A DNA stretch of 64,000 nucleotides from Acinetobacter venetianus RAG-1 = CIP 110063 (GCF_000368585.1 NZ_KB849557.1:477615-541614); one strand, 5' to 3'; shown: positions 54,774-64,000, counted from the first letter of the stretch. A program made the numbers and translations. Notes: generated by a model not told the origin, from the sequence alone.

Positions 54774-55322
54774 TTAGTAGTCTACGCCCCAATTGACGTA
54801 AATACGACCAGCGTCAAGCTCAACGCGTTGCACCACATCTTTATGCCAAGGAATCATTCGCTCTTCGGCATCAATGCTATCTGCAGTTGCTTTAACAACC
54901 ATGACATCATTGGCACCTGTTTCAAAAAGCTCGTAGATTTGACCAAGATTGACTTCTTGCTCATCTTCACTCAAACCTAACACAGTTAGACCTTTAAGAT
55001 CAGACCAGTAATACTCATCTACATCTGCTTTTGGAAGCTGCGATTTAGCAATCCAGATATTTGCACCGACTAAGCTTTCTGCACCAGTGCGATCACTCAC
55101 ACCTTTTAATGCAACAACTAAGCCTTTGCCATGTGGTTTCCAACGTTTTACATCAATGGTTTGCCAACCAGCCTTGGTCTCGATGTACCAAGGAAGGTAG
55201 TCAAACATATTACTCATAGGTTCAGTGTTTGAGTAAACCCAGAGCCACCCATTCAATCCATAAGCTGAACGTAACTGTCCAATCTGAATACGATCTTCGG
55301 GAACATTCTGTGCTAGTGTCAT
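54774..55322 (-). CDS. rimM: Ribosome maturation factor RimM
   Basis: 182 aa. Assists 30S head assembly by binding S19. RIQIGQLRSAYGLNGWLWV matches the N-terminal RimM domain, followed by the PRC-barrel segment with YYWSDLKGLTVL and MIPWHKDVVQRVELDAGRIYVNW. It starts 16 nt after rpsP. Confidence 0.94.
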   Translation of the reverse strand: MTLAQNVPEDRIQIGQLRSAYGLNGWLWVYSNTEPMSNMFDYLPWYIETKAGWQTIDVKRWKPHGKGLVVALKGVSDRTGAESLVGANIWIAKSQLPKADVDEYYWSDLKGLTVLGLSEDEQEVNLGQIYELFETGANDVMVVKATADSIDAEERMIPWHKDVVQRVELDAGRIYVNWGVDY

Positions 55323-55338
55323 GGGCTATCTACTACAA

Positions 55339-55596
55339 TTATGCAGTAGCTGCAGCTTTTTTAGCTTGAGCAGCTAAAGAAGCAACACGTTCTGAAGGTT
55401 GAGCACCTTGAGAAACCCAGTGTGCAAAACGGTCAGCGTCTAAACGGATTTTTTCAGCTTTACCTTGTGCAGTTGGGTTAAAGAAACCAATACGTTCGAT
55501 GAAACGACCGTCACGTGCGTTACGGCTATCAGTTACAACGATTTGATAGAATGGACGTTTTTTTGCACCACCGCGCGCTAAACGAATAACAACCAT
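55339..55596 (-). CDS. rpsP: 30S ribosomal protein S16
   Basis: 85 aa from the ATG at 55596 ([20 protein letters not shown]). The open frame begins 18 codons upstream, but that part lies in the leader and AAGGTTG precedes this [15 protein letters not shown] is the standard S16 segment. It opens the rpsP-rimM-trmD-rplS operon. A TAAAAT box (minus strand, 55677-55682) is a possible -10. Confidence 0.96.
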   Translation of the reverse strand: MVVIRLARGGAKKRPFYQIVVTDSRNARDGRFIERIGFFNPTAQGKAEKIRLDADRFAHWVSQGAQPSERVASLAAQAKKAAATA

Positions 55597-55676
55597 GAGA
55601 ACAACCTTATAGTTTTTACGGATTATCCCTGCGTCGACCACCGACAGCACTTCAAACCCCTTTAATAGAGGGCGGT

Positions 55677-55682
55677 ATTTTA
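55677..55682 (-). promoter_or_regulatory. Candidate -10 box of the rpsP operon
   Basis: On the minus strand the sequence reads TAAAAT, 80 nt ahead of the rpsP ATG. No convincing -35 at usual spacing. The region between holds a GC-rich leader. Confidence 0.3.
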
Positions 55683-55808
55683 CGTTAATTTTATGCTGAA
55701 AGGAAGAATAATTTAGTTTTATCCACAGTTTTGAATTCTATAGAGACTCAACCAGTTCTATATAAGGAAATTTTCTTTTATTCTTATCAAATATTTAAAT
55801 ACTACGCT

Positions 55809-55835
55809 ATACCACTTAATGAGATTAAGTGGTAT
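55809..55835 (-). terminator. Hairpin after the pilin operon
   Basis: A perfect 12-bp stem ATACCACTTAAT (55809-55820) with ATTAAGTGGTAT (55824-55835) and a GAG loop, 26 nt after the last pilin stop. It lacks a U tract on the minus strand, so it may stabilise the 3' end or end transcription with a partner factor. Confidence 0.5.
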
Positions 55836-55861
55836 TCAAAAAATCAAACTTTAAGGTTTTA

Positions 55862-56308
55862 TTAACGTCCATTCCAGTTTGATGTATTTGATAACGAACA
55901 TCCGGATGCCCCTTTAGCCCAAAATTTTTGACCTTGGTCATTTAAACAAATGATTCCATTATTCCTTTGTGAGCTTGAAGAAATTGGTGTTGCTGTTAGA
56001 ACCCAAGATGAAGTTGTTAATGATGTAAAGGCGAGTGTATATAGGGCACCTCCCTGTTTAGGGCTAGTTGTCGAACCATAAATTGATAAAATATTATTTC
56101 TACTGGTATCAGTAGAAAGATAACTACTATTTGCCAACCTTCTAGATTCCATTATTTGAGCAATATTAGTCATTTCTGCTTGAACATCTGCACGATGCGT
56201 CCTTTGTAAATATTGCAAATAAGAAGGATAAGCTACAATCGCAATAATTCCCATAATTGCAACTACAACCATCAATTCAATTAATGAAAAGCCATTCCGA
56301 GTATACAT
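55862..56308 (-). CDS. Type IV prepilin-like protein (ComF/PilE type)
   Basis: 148 aa from the ATG at 56308 (MYTRNGFSLIELMVVVAIMGI). The prepilin peptidase site G-FSLIE follows a short basic leader, and the N-terminal helix is intact, with Glu5 of the mature form. The globular part has Cys in GIICLND and SGCSLS, giving a C-terminal disulfide loop. Its start overlaps the previous pilin stop by one nt (TGATG). By position after pilY1 and comE-like it fits A. baylyi ComF, which is needed for DNA uptake; that link is from memory. Confidence 0.85.
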   Translation of the reverse strand: MYTRNGFSLIELMVVVAIMGIIAIVAYPSYLQYLQRTHRADVQAEMTNIAQIMESRRLANSSYLSTDTSRNNILSIYGSTTSPKQGGALYTLAFTSLTTSSWVLTATPISSSSQRNNGIICLNDQGQKFWAKGASGCSLSNTSNWNGR

Positions 56309-56832
56309 CACCAATTCTCCGCCCCGCCTCCACATGTAGAATACGTAATATTAGCACTTGTTGTATTTTTACAGCGTATCCCCACATTTGTAATTAAAAA
56401 TGAAAAATTTCGAGCATCAGAACTAACAGCCTTAATCGCCCAATTTTGACCTATAGAAGCAGGGTTAGTTAAGAGTAAACTAGAATTATCACCATCAACA
56501 ATCGTTAATGTATACTTAATTTCTGCTCCAGTCGCCTCTAATGGTAAGGTCAATGTTTGAGTTCCAGTATTGAAAGGAACAACTCCTGAAGCATTATATA
56601 AATAACGTGGATTAAAACCCTTATAGCTAAAATTCTTTGATTTATGCCTCTCTAATTGGTCAGCTAGCTTTAACATTTCTTGTTGAGCAGCTGTAGCATT
56701 TGCACGGCGAGCATAAGCTTGATAGCTTGGCATAGCTATCGCTGCCAATAATGCGATAACCATCAAAACCAGCATCAGCTCAATCAAGGTAAAACCTTGA
56801 TTGAAAAACAATTTATTAGAATATTTTTGCAT
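56308..56832 (-). CDS. Type IV prepilin-like protein (ComE/PilE type)
   Basis: 174 aa. The prepilin site is G-FTLIELM (residues 13 on), preceded by a basic leader, and followed by the hydrophobic helix LVLMVIALLAAIAMPSYQAYARRA. Two Cys near the C terminus (GIRCKNTT and YSTCGGG) fit a D-loop. AAAGGATATTC precedes the ATG, 11 nt after pilY1. Placement fits A. baylyi ComE. It is a minor pilin or pseudopilin rather than the major PilA. Confidence 0.85.
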   Translation of the reverse strand: MQKYSNKLFFNQGFTLIELMLVLMVIALLAAIAMPSYQAYARRANATAAQQEMLKLADQLERHKSKNFSYKGFNPRYLYNASGVVPFNTGTQTLTLPLEATGAEIKYTLTIVDGDNSSLLLTNPASIGQNWAIKAVSSDARNFSFLITNVGIRCKNTTSANITYSTCGGGAENW

Positions 56833-56843
56833 AGAATATCCTT

Positions 56844-59800
56844 TTAGCGATAACGCTCATACCAACGAGTCTGAACTAAACGACTAGTACATTGCCACTC
56901 ACCAGTTCCTTGCGTATTACCCGCCATCGTCAACTTACCACAACTTCCAGGCGTGCTATCTGGTTTTGGTACAAAGGTAATACCTCGAATACCAGCACCA
57001 ATTACATTGTCATTGCATTCAGAGACTCCAGCAGGACAACCCGTGGTTTTTGTTTGAAAACCACTTTTCATTTCCAAGGCAGTATTTAAAGTTCCATTTG
57101 TGTTTAAACAAGCTCCATATGGTAAACAGAATCTTTGCCAATCTGTCTCACCGATAACTCGAGGTTTACATGGATCTTGCTGTACAATCCCAGTTCCTTG
57201 AGGATCATATACAGGAACTAATAGATTATTAGTAATAGCAATTGGTTCTTCTTCAAATGCCTTCATTCCACCTTTAATTCTGAAAGATCCATCTGCTTTT
57301 TCTATGTTGTTGATAGTCGTCGCACTTGAGCTTTTACTAGACAGAGAACGATACCACCCGGCCCTACCAATTCCAGATGTTGGAAAGAACAAAGATGCAA
57401 CTGTCTCGCCTGTAGCTAAAACTTGAGGGTTCTTTTTAAAATCAGCACGAGTTTTATTCTGTGACTCTAAAGTTGGTGTGCCTGAGATTAAATCTGGACG
57501 TATAAAATCACGATCAATTATACCGTAGATATTATTTACTGGTCGGTCTGACAAAGCATTTGCAGGGCTCATACCTTCACGCCCTTGAATCGGATAAACA
57601 TCTAAAGGAGTACTACGATCCCCAGATGCAATACCTAATAATATAAATGTATTTACACCCTCATCATGAATTGTCACCGTTGGTTGAACATAAAAACGAG
57701 GCGCTTTTGCTCCAGTATAATCATTACCAGGATCATTTGTAGTATCGTTTGTTGCAAGATTCGCTAAACGCACAACTCGCTTACCAAATCCACCTGTCGC
57801 CGTTGCATTATTATTAAAATCAGCTCTAAAAACCTGCCCACCCAAATCACCAAAGTAAATATGATCAATCAAACCATCAGCATCACGATCTAAAGTACTT
57901 ATGCGACTTACAATACTATGTTTCATATATTGTTTGCCATCTGTTGCTGTTGAGCTATAAGTTGCTGACCAAATTAATGCACCAGTTTTAGCATTAATCA
58001 TATAGACGGCATTACCTTTCGCCTTAGTTCGTGTAGAGCAAGTACTATCATCCCCTGACGATGCCAAAGTAAATGAAGGACTTTCATAGCATTCATCATA
58101 TCCTCCTCCAACAATCATTACACGCGTAATATTATTACCATAACGAATATTAGCTAGGACAGGTTTAGACCAAGTTTGCCCTAAGCGATCAAAGCCAGAC
58201 GTTGAACTATCAACTCTAAACAGTAATTTGGGACTACTAGGATTCAATACGTTTAAACCATAATAGCTACTACCACCCATTCTCATTCCTCCATAAATAT
58301 TCATCTGTCTAGCAGTGACACTTGATGTAACGGTTGAGCCTGAAGTAGTGGAAGTAATATTATATGTTGGATCTGCAACCCAAGATCCATCAACACCATG
58401 TATAGGTGAGTTTAAGCCTGTTTGCCCTATGACTAAGGCTTTGGACTTAGTCGTATCATTTAAGATCTCAGCAGGGACAAAAACCATTTGCTCTTCACCC
58501 GATGCAGCATCAACAAGATGTAAACCACCTTCCATCGAACCGTATAAAATCGATTGTTTACGGGCACTCGTTAAATTTCCTTGAGCATCCAATCTACCAG
58601 AATAAGTTAATTGCACAGGCATAGAATGAATACTTCCACCCATTGATAAATAAGGTGCATCTTGCGCAGAGAGCGTTGATGGAAGCGTATTTGCTGTAAT
58701 ATCTGTACTATAGCCTAGATAATTTAACAACTTGAGCTTAATTGATACTGGAAAATCTTTAAGAATATTTTGTCCAGTTGAAGCATTGAATTTACTTAAA
58801 ACATGAGTGCCCACACTTGAAACACTTGCAAAAGCTGCTGTTGGTTGTTCAGGAATTTGCAGTAATGCTGTACCAGATGAGCTACCAGTTGAAGCAGTTA
58901 ATATTGCATTATTCGTATCTACTGATGAAACATCAGTGAATAGATTACGAAGTTTCTGAGAAGCTGCATAAGCATATTTTATAATATTCCCCCCAGAACT
59001 AACCTCTGCTTGGCCATTATATGGTAATGGAACTTTAGAATAAGCCCCTCCTAGGAAAACTTTACCGCCGTCATTATAGCTCGAACTATTCCAATAATCT
59101 TTGGTTCCAGCATTAAACGCACCTGCTGCATCATAAACTAGGCCGCCAGTATCACCTCTAAACGCCCCAACATTAACTCCAGACAGGGTTACACTATACC
59201 TTTTAAGATTTCCTCTCCATGTAAGAAAGCTATGTGCAGGATCTGGTTCCAATGCTCTCAAATAACCATATTCAGAAAGGTTACTTGGATTGAGAGCATC
59301 ATAAGGTACAGAGATTTGTCCCGTCGTTAACGGGTCGAGTGGAGCTGCCCCCAAATTATTAATAAATTGAACAACACTTTCCGTCACGCCATCTGCTGTT
59401 TGTGTCGGGAAAAATCCCCCATTCCCCCACCCTGGAGCTGTTACAGCATTAGTTGCCTGATTTGGTGAGCACGCATCATCTCCAGTTCTATCACTCTGCG
59501 TACGAGAACTCATCTTACAAGCATTAACAGCATCACTTGTACTTAGATTATTTAATGCCGCACCAAAACCGACAAAAGCAGTTTGAATAGAAACATTGGC
59601 TGGGTTGGTAGCATTCGTCGAGTTACTTTGGACAGTTCCACCATTGAATAGCTCTTTAGCAAAGTTACTCATATAGTCCCAGTCAGTCCCACCACTTAGA
59701 CCACCACTACTGCTAAAAGAATTCCTATTCAGGGCTTGTGCCATAACTGATGAACTAGCATTAGATGTAGGTACACCATCAGATAGAATGTAGACACCTT

Positions 59801-61031
59801 GACCATCACAACTCTGACGATTTGCTACAGCAGGTAAGGGAGATAAATATGTCGTATAATTTGTATTAGGATCCTTAGAGGACTGTACAGATTTATTAAA
59901 ACCACTATAAGTGCTGCTGCCTGTAACTAATTTGTTTTCATATACACATGTGCCACTTTGCCCACCAATATAACAGTTGGTATCATATGTAGAGGTTGTA
60001 GGATTTGTTGTAGAATCACTACTCCATGCTGTACAACTGTCCACTGTATACGTGGTATCTGTACAATATTTATAATTAGGTGTACTGGACGTTGTATATA
60101 CATAATCATAATAATACCTATTTCCACCACTAGTATCCCAATCCATACCATTGACAGCACTACTACTCACGGTACTAGTAGATGTACAACCCGAAGTTGT
60201 AGTCGTTCCAACTGTGCCATTACATCTATAGTAAGTTGAATTCCAACCACTACCTACTCGTCGATAATAATAAACTTTCGTCGCAGTAGTAGGATAATAT
60301 TTAAAATATAAGGGAATACTTCGAGTACTCGAGCTTACTGTGCTTGTTCCCATTAAATAAGCAGCAGCTTCAGCAAAAGCGTTTGCAGTTGGTGTGCCAC
60401 CACTAGCAGCAAGACCTGCCACCGCTGTTTTTAAGGCAGTTCTCTGACTTGAACCAACAGCCCCAAGATCAGCAGCAGGCACTAGAATTTCCCCACTATT
60501 GCCATCACCACTAGTCCCACTACTGTATGTAGAAAAATGCCCTAAGCCTACACTAACTCTATTAAAGTTAGGATTATCCGTTTCTAGGAATCTGAATACA
60601 CCATCCTTTAAACGTGTTAAACGATCATAACAACGATAACTGTTATCGGACTGCTTCTCACAGCCAGAACCATCAGTTGCTTTTACTCTAGTATTTGTTG
60701 TATTTGAAGAAACGGGACAATAATAGCGTCGATAGCTAGGCGTAGTTGATGAATTAGAATAGGTTACTGTACAACTAGTAATATTATAATCATCTGGGAT
60801 ACCATAAGTATAATTCCCACCAGAGGATTGAGTAGATATTGTCGGCCCCATAGAACCAGATGTATCCAACATCATTACAATAGTTTTTTTGCCAGCTGTA
60901 GGAACAGCATAGATCTGTAAATCACTCGCTTCAACAACTGAGGTTGTCATCAACCAAGTCATAACTAAAGAACTTGAGCAGATGGCATACCACAACTTAT
61001 TTCTTCTAAACTTTTCCAAATTTTTATTCAT
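56844..61031 (-). CDS. pilY1: PilC/PilY1-type pilus tip adhesin (ComC-like)
   Basis: 1395 aa. A signal peptide ends near VVEA. An N-terminal von Willebrand A domain has MIDAS residues D56-T-S58-G-S60, T213 (GGTPTANAFAEA) and D418 (ILSDGVPTS). Long Tyr/Ser/Thr-rich loops with paired Cys interrupt it (80-135 and 235-375). The C-terminal half is the seven-bladed PilC beta-propeller, with a calcium loop DRDADGLIDHIYFGD near residue 1050. PilY1 primes pilus assembly, is calcium-dependent and binds surfaces; in A. baylyi the homologue ComC is needed for transformation. It lies 11 nt downstream of pilX. Confidence 0.94.
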   Translation of the reverse strand: MNKNLEKFRRNKLWYAICSSSLVMTWLMTTSVVEASDLQIYAVPTAGKKTIVMMLDTSGSMGPTISTQSSGGNYTYGIPDDYNITSCTVTYSNSSTTPSYRRYYCPVSSNTTNTRVKATDGSGCEKQSDNSYRCYDRLTRLKDGVFRFLETDNPNFNRVSVGLGHFSTYSSGTSGDGNSGEILVPAADLGAVGSSQRTALKTAVAGLAASGGTPTANAFAEAAAYLMGTSTVSSSTRSIPLYFKYYPTTATKVYYYRRVGSGWNSTYYRCNGTVGTTTTSGCTSTSTVSSSAVNGMDWDTSGGNRYYYDYVYTTSSTPNYKYCTDTTYTVDSCTAWSSDSTTNPTTSTYDTNCYIGGQSGTCVYENKLVTGSSTYSGFNKSVQSSKDPNTNYTTYLSPLPAVANRQSCDGQGVYILSDGVPTSNASSSVMAQALNRNSFSSSGGLSGGTDWDYMSNFAKELFNGGTVQSNSTNATNPANVSIQTAFVGFGAALNNLSTSDAVNACKMSSRTQSDRTGDDACSPNQATNAVTAPGWGNGGFFPTQTADGVTESVVQFINNLGAAPLDPLTTGQISVPYDALNPSNLSEYGYLRALEPDPAHSFLTWRGNLKRYSVTLSGVNVGAFRGDTGGLVYDAAGAFNAGTKDYWNSSSYNDGGKVFLGGAYSKVPLPYNGQAEVSSGGNIIKYAYAASQKLRNLFTDVSSVDTNNAILTASTGSSSGTALLQIPEQPTAAFASVSSVGTHVLSKFNASTGQNILKDFPVSIKLKLLNYLGYSTDITANTLPSTLSAQDAPYLSMGGSIHSMPVQLTYSGRLDAQGNLTSARKQSILYGSMEGGLHLVDAASGEEQMVFVPAEILNDTTKSKALVIGQTGLNSPIHGVDGSWVADPTYNITSTTSGSTVTSSVTARQMNIYGGMRMGGSSYYGLNVLNPSSPKLLFRVDSSTSGFDRLGQTWSKPVLANIRYGNNITRVMIVGGGYDECYESPSFTLASSGDDSTCSTRTKAKGNAVYMINAKTGALIWSATYSSTATDGKQYMKHSIVSRISTLDRDADGLIDHIYFGDLGGQVFRADFNNNATATGGFGKRVVRLANLATNDTTNDPGNDYTGAKAPRFYVQPTVTIHDEGVNTFILLGIASGDRSTPLDVYPIQGREGMSPANALSDRPVNNIYGIIDRDFIRPDLISGTPTLESQNKTRADFKKNPQVLATGETVASLFFPTSGIGRAGWYRSLSSKSSSATTINNIEKADGSFRIKGGMKAFEEEPIAITNNLLVPVYDPQGTGIVQQDPCKPRVIGETDWQRFCLPYGACLNTNGTLNTALEMKSGFQTKTTGCPAGVSECNDNVIGAGIRGITFVPKPDSTPGSCGKLTMAGNTQGTGEWQCTSRLVQTRWYERYR

Positions 61032-61042
61032 GGCATTTCTCC

Positions 61043-61864
61043 TCAGCTTCCCGGAGCAACTGTTTCAGTCAATTGATTAATATAATTAAATTCTTGCACT
61101 TGAGTGCTAAATGGTACGCCCTTATCAACTAGGCATTTTGCTAAGGTATACTCATTTCCAGCCGCTAAAGTTGCAGTTAGATCGTCACTAATTTTTGCAC
61201 TAGAAGAACTTAGACAATCCGATTGGATAGAAGACGCTGTACTGCTTGAATAAGCTGGTAAAATTGCCGTAGTGGTTACCCTAACTCGTTGTGTAGAGGT
61301 CATACTTTTTGGAAGTTGAGTTCCATCAGACACATTAATTCCTCTTGGTAAATTAGAACCAGGCGTACTATTAATAGCATTTGTAGGAACACTTACTGCA
61401 ACTTGAGTAACTACTGCTGGGCGGTTACTACCAAAATTTGAAGTTAAATCACAAAATCCAACAACACCACCAGCTTCAACAGTTGCATTATTTCCACTAC
61501 CACGTTTAATTAAGCTTGCATCAATAGTTTGAGCAAAAGAAACCGTTGTCGATGTAGGTTTAAGACAAAAAATATACTCCCCACCTGGATTACTTTCATT
61601 TTCCTTAAGCGCAGCACCTATTACATTCCCTATATTCGTAACGGTTGTTGGATCAAAATTGTTAAACCAAGCAAGAGGTGTATCTGATGATTGAAAATTT
61701 AATTGGTTTACTTGGCTATTAGTTGCAACACTCAAAGAAACAATAGCCACACGCACAGCTAAAATTCCAACCACAATAATTATGAGTAGAATAATCATGA
61801 CTACAATTAATGTTGCACCCTGCTGACGCTTTATATGTAACTCGTTCCTGTTCGAAAGGCTCAT
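61043..61864 (-). CDS. pilX: Type IV pilus assembly protein PilX
   Basis: 273 aa. The N-terminal segment QQGATLIVVMIILLIIIVVGILAVRVAIVSLSVATNSQ has the PilX GATLIV pattern, an unusual prepilin site without the FTLIE form. A Cys-containing C-terminal region follows. It joins the tip complex that includes PilV, PilW and PilY1. Its start overlaps the pilW stop by four nt (ATGA). Confidence 0.88.
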   Translation of the reverse strand: MSLSNRNELHIKRQQGATLIVVMIILLIIIVVGILAVRVAIVSLSVATNSQVNQLNFQSSDTPLAWFNNFDPTTVTNIGNVIGAALKENESNPGGEYIFCLKPTSTTVSFAQTIDASLIKRGSGNNATVEAGGVVGFCDLTSNFGSNRPAVVTQVAVSVPTNAINSTPGSNLPRGINVSDGTQLPKSMTSTQRVRVTTTAILPAYSSSTASSIQSDCLSSSSAKISDDLTATLAAGNEYTLAKCLVDKGVPFSTQVQEFNYINQLTETVAPGS

Positions 61865-63009
61865 AAGACATCTCCCATTCCATTACGCAATGCAACTGTT
61901 GAGCTATATACTCGGCGTTGGAAACGTGTAGTCGTATTAGATGGAGTCGCCGTATTATCCAACATGAAAAATGGCTGCGAAGGATCAATTGCATTATTTT
62001 GAGCATTATTTGCAGAACGAATTAACATGGATATCTGTAAAGATAATATTCTGGTTGAAACATTAACATCTGTCACAACTGATCCAGAAGTTGTTGCTAC
62101 TGTATTTGCACGGGCTGAGTCTGAAGCAGATCGATACTGTGGAATCGTGTAATAAGCAAACTGATCACTAGTAGAACTTGTAATCGTTGATGGTGTTGTA
62201 GAAGTGTTTGTCGTCTTGATAGTAGTTGTAGTTTTCGCACCAATTAATACATGGAAATGATCAACTCTAGGAATAATAATTTGCCCAGCATCACCCAACC
62301 CAGTGATAGGCATTGGAGTAATAACTCCAGTCGTAGCATCTGGAGTTATTCTAGCAGCAGCTGCTGCTGCCACATCTGCTGTACTTGTTAATGGCGTATT
62401 CGCATCGCAAGCAAGTGCATAGTCAGTTGAAGCCCCATTTGCATCAGGTCTCAAAAAATACCGCTGTACCACCAAATCTCCAACCAAGACATTTGCACCT
62501 TCGCAATTAACCATATTCTCTGGAGCAAAAAATTGAATCGTGAGTTGATCGCTTACTGGATTAGAAATAGTTGAACCTTGTCTATTTTTTAGAGTTACTT
62601 GTGTTAGTCCTTTCCAATAATTATTAGTTGAAGATACAGTATCACCCTGTCCACGACTTAACAGAGCAGAATCAATATATGTAGTCGCTCCAACTTTAGG
62701 TACAAAATTTGCATTTTGATTTGTGGCTGTTGAACCAGTCAAAATAACTCCTCCATAGGGAGTTCTATCATCCAACTTCAAATTAGTTAAATTTTCTTGG
62801 TTTGCAAAACGAATATCTCTAATTACATAATCCACACCAAAAATTCCACTATCCTGAATTTCAGCATTGGCCTGTTGTAATCGACTTGACAATATTCCAC
62901 CAGTAAACAGCTGGACTGCTGCCGCAACGACAATAAGCCCCAAAACTAGAGCCACCATTAATTCAATTATTGTAAAACCAGCATTCCTATTAATCGATAT
63001 ATTATTCAT
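61861..63009 (-). CDS. pilW: Type IV pilus assembly protein PilW (ComB-like)
   Basis: 382 aa. The prepilin site AGFTIIELMVALVLGLIVVAAAVQLF is intact. The large globular part fits PilW, the scaffold in the minor pilin tip complex. In A. baylyi the homologue at this place is ComB. It begins one base after the pilV stop and overlaps pilX by four. Confidence 0.88.
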   Translation of the reverse strand: MNNISINRNAGFTIIELMVALVLGLIVVAAAVQLFTGGILSSRLQQANAEIQDSGIFGVDYVIRDIRFANQENLTNLKLDDRTPYGGVILTGSTATNQNANFVPKVGATTYIDSALLSRGQGDTVSSTNNYWKGLTQVTLKNRQGSTISNPVSDQLTIQFFAPENMVNCEGANVLVGDLVVQRYFLRPDANGASTDYALACDANTPLTSTADVAAAAAARITPDATTGVITPMPITGLGDAGQIIIPRVDHFHVLIGAKTTTTIKTTNTSTTPSTITSSTSDQFAYYTIPQYRSASDSARANTVATTSGSVVTDVNVSTRILSLQISMLIRSANNAQNNAIDPSQPFFMLDNTATPSNTTTRFQRRVYSSTVALRNGMGDVL

Positions 63010-63010
63010 C

Positions 63011-63574
63011 TTAATAGGCCTCCATCATTAGACAAGATGCCCCATTCACATACACACCATCATTTCCCATACAACTTGAAACATCAGCAGAAGTGGTAGC
63101 AGAACTACCACTTCCTGTGGTTACAATCACTGGTTGTGTCTTACCCCAAAAGGCGTAAATACATTGTCTACGCATAGTCATCGTAGCAGTAACCCCTGGA
63201 CAATTATCCATAGTTAGATGTATTCCTAATTGATTTGCATTTCTTGCTGTTTGATAAGCGTCGAATTGTGCAACCTGATTAAGCGAACAAGCAGAATCAA
63301 AACAGTTTGTTGGTGATGGTGTCGTTGCATCAAAACCTGAATAACTACGGACAAAAACAGGATAATTATTTATTTGAGTTTTATTAACACGCATGTTTTC
63401 AGCCAGCGCTCTCATAATTACCATAGCCTGTGACTTTTGCATCGCTTCCGCTGATGCATCAAAAGCACGTAGTTGCAAAGCAACGTAACCCAATACACCT
63501 ATTGCTAATAACAATAAAGCAACTAGAACTTCCATAAGTCCCACACCTCTTTGTTTTTTAATTATCATCAGCAT
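63011..63574 (-). CDS. pilV: Type IV pilus modification protein PilV
   Basis: 187 aa. Prepilin site G-VGLMEVLVALLLLAIGVLGYVALQ is typical of PilV. The start may be the ATG at 63574 or an internal ATG at 63568; either overlaps the fimU stop. Several Cys (CFDSACS and SCMGND) can form disulfides. Confidence 0.88.
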   Translation of the reverse strand: MLMIIKKQRGVGLMEVLVALLLLAIGVLGYVALQLRAFDASAEAMQKSQAMVIMRALAENMRVNKTQINNYPVFVRSYSGFDATTPSPTNCFDSACSLNQVAQFDAYQTARNANQLGIHLTMDNCPGVTATMTMRRQCIYAFWGKTQPVIVTTGSGSSATTSADVSSCMGNDGVYVNGASCLMMEAY

Positions 63575-64000
63575 GTTCCTTCTGGTTTTATAACGTAAGT
63601 CCCCAATCTCGTTACAACTATAGTCTTCTGAATTTTTACCTTAGCGTTACAAAGAGTAAGTGTTCTATCCCCTGCTATATTTGAAATTAAACCATTCGAA
63701 TTGAATATAAAAGTGGAGGCCGTTACTGTCGGGGAAATGGATAAAGTTGTGTTATTTATTACATTCCAATTCAAGCTCGTTAATGTATTCACACTATTAG
63801 ACGCAAGATTTACGCTAACATCAGAGCGATTTAGAATGGCCTGACTTTTAGCTTGAGATAAAGCAAGTAATAATTCTCTAGCATTCTGATCATATCGTCT
63901 TTTCTCCATCAAATTAGCCATTGACGGAGCTGCCATAATGGATACCACAGCTATTACTGCTATTGTCACCACCAACTCTACTAAGGTGAATCCCCGATTT
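63568..64000 (-). CDS. fimU: Type IV minor pilin FimU/FimT (GspH family), 5' end beyond window
   Basis: The frame continues past 63975, where a TTG codon is not a true start: the upstream residues read NRGFTLVELVVTIAVIAV, the standard prepilin peptidase site, so the gene is cut by the window edge. At least 143 aa are visible. The GspH/FimT type is supported by SQAKSQAILNRSDVSV. FimU connects the tip complex to the shaft. It is the first gene seen in the operon. The stop overlaps pilV. Confidence 0.88.
   Translation of the reverse strand, partial: NRGFTLVELVVTIAVIAVVSIMAAPSMANLMEKRRYDQNARELLLALSQAKSQAILNRSDVSVNLASNSVNTLTSLNWNVINNTTLSISPTVTASTFIFNSNGLISNIAGDRTLTLCNAKVKIQKTIVVTRLGTYVIKPEGTC

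Noticed and set aside
54630..54980. 116-residue plus-strand frame across the trmD-rimM junction
   Set aside because: It is antisense to two conserved genes of the rpsP operon.
59958..60239. 93-residue Cys/Ile/Thr-rich plus-strand frame
   Set aside because: It is antisense to the Tyr/Ser/Thr-rich repeats of pilY1 and reflects their codon pattern, not a real protein.

Overview
The window is a chromosomal segment of a moderately AT-rich gammaproteobacterium, almost certainly an Acinetobacter. The grounds are family-level recognition: a CraA-type chloramphenicol exporter whose sequence closely follows the A. baumannii protein as remembered, a ComB/ComC/ComE/ComF-like minor pilin cluster directly ahead of rpsP-rimM-trmD-rplS, and many small lipoproteins typical of the genus. 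No database search was possible, so the species is not assigned. No rRNA, tRNA, CRISPR array, insertion sequence or prophage was seen.

Layout. 1-6.5 kb holds housekeeping metabolism: suhB and dxs on the minus strand, then ribA, a small exported protein, hemF and aroE on the plus strand. 6.5-18 kb holds a large acidic lipoprotein, an FadE-type acyl-CoA dehydrogenase, an NlpE-like lipoprotein, a PspC protein, an HPP-CBS fusion, two exporters/symporters (TSUP and SLC13), and a translationally linked pair of a radical SAM protein (TIGR03916 type) and its partner (TIGR03915 type). 18-24.4 kb is the most accessory-looking part: a SIR2-domain protein sits immediately upstream of the glyQS promoter, and a very AT-rich, Cys/His-rich unknown protein sits immediately after the glyS terminator.

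24.4-37.5 kb carries a Baeyer-Villiger-type monooxygenase, a secreted subtilase with a small membrane protein upstream, several exported or lipoproteins of unknown role, two methyltransferases, a solitary ParA-like ATPase, an AI-2E family permease and the periplasmic Cu,Zn superoxide dismutase. 37.7-45.9 kb has a YccS-type membrane protein, craA, a DUF4349 lipoprotein, the mdaB-ygiN quinone redox pair and an RlaP/YcgL-type nucleotidyltransferase next to an exported protein with a TonB-C-like end. 46-53.3 kb has a D-2-hydroxyglutarate dehydrogenase-type flavoprotein divergent from serA (a known metabolic coupling), two tandem RhtA-like exporters, a hemerythrin-like protein, a second TSUP permease and truB.

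53.4-64 kb is read entirely leftward. It contains the 30S/50S processing operon rpsP-rimM-trmD-rplS and, upstream of it, the type IV pilus minor pilin operon fimU-pilV-pilW-pilX-pilY1-comE-comF, packed with 1-7 nt overlaps or gaps of about 11 nt or less. The fimU gene runs off the right edge. Nearly every gene boundary with convergent transcription carries a clear intrinsic terminator hairpin. The observations most worth following are the SIR2 gene and the AT-rich gene flanking glyQS, the Cys-pair-rich loops in PilY1, and the structured trmD-rplS spacer.
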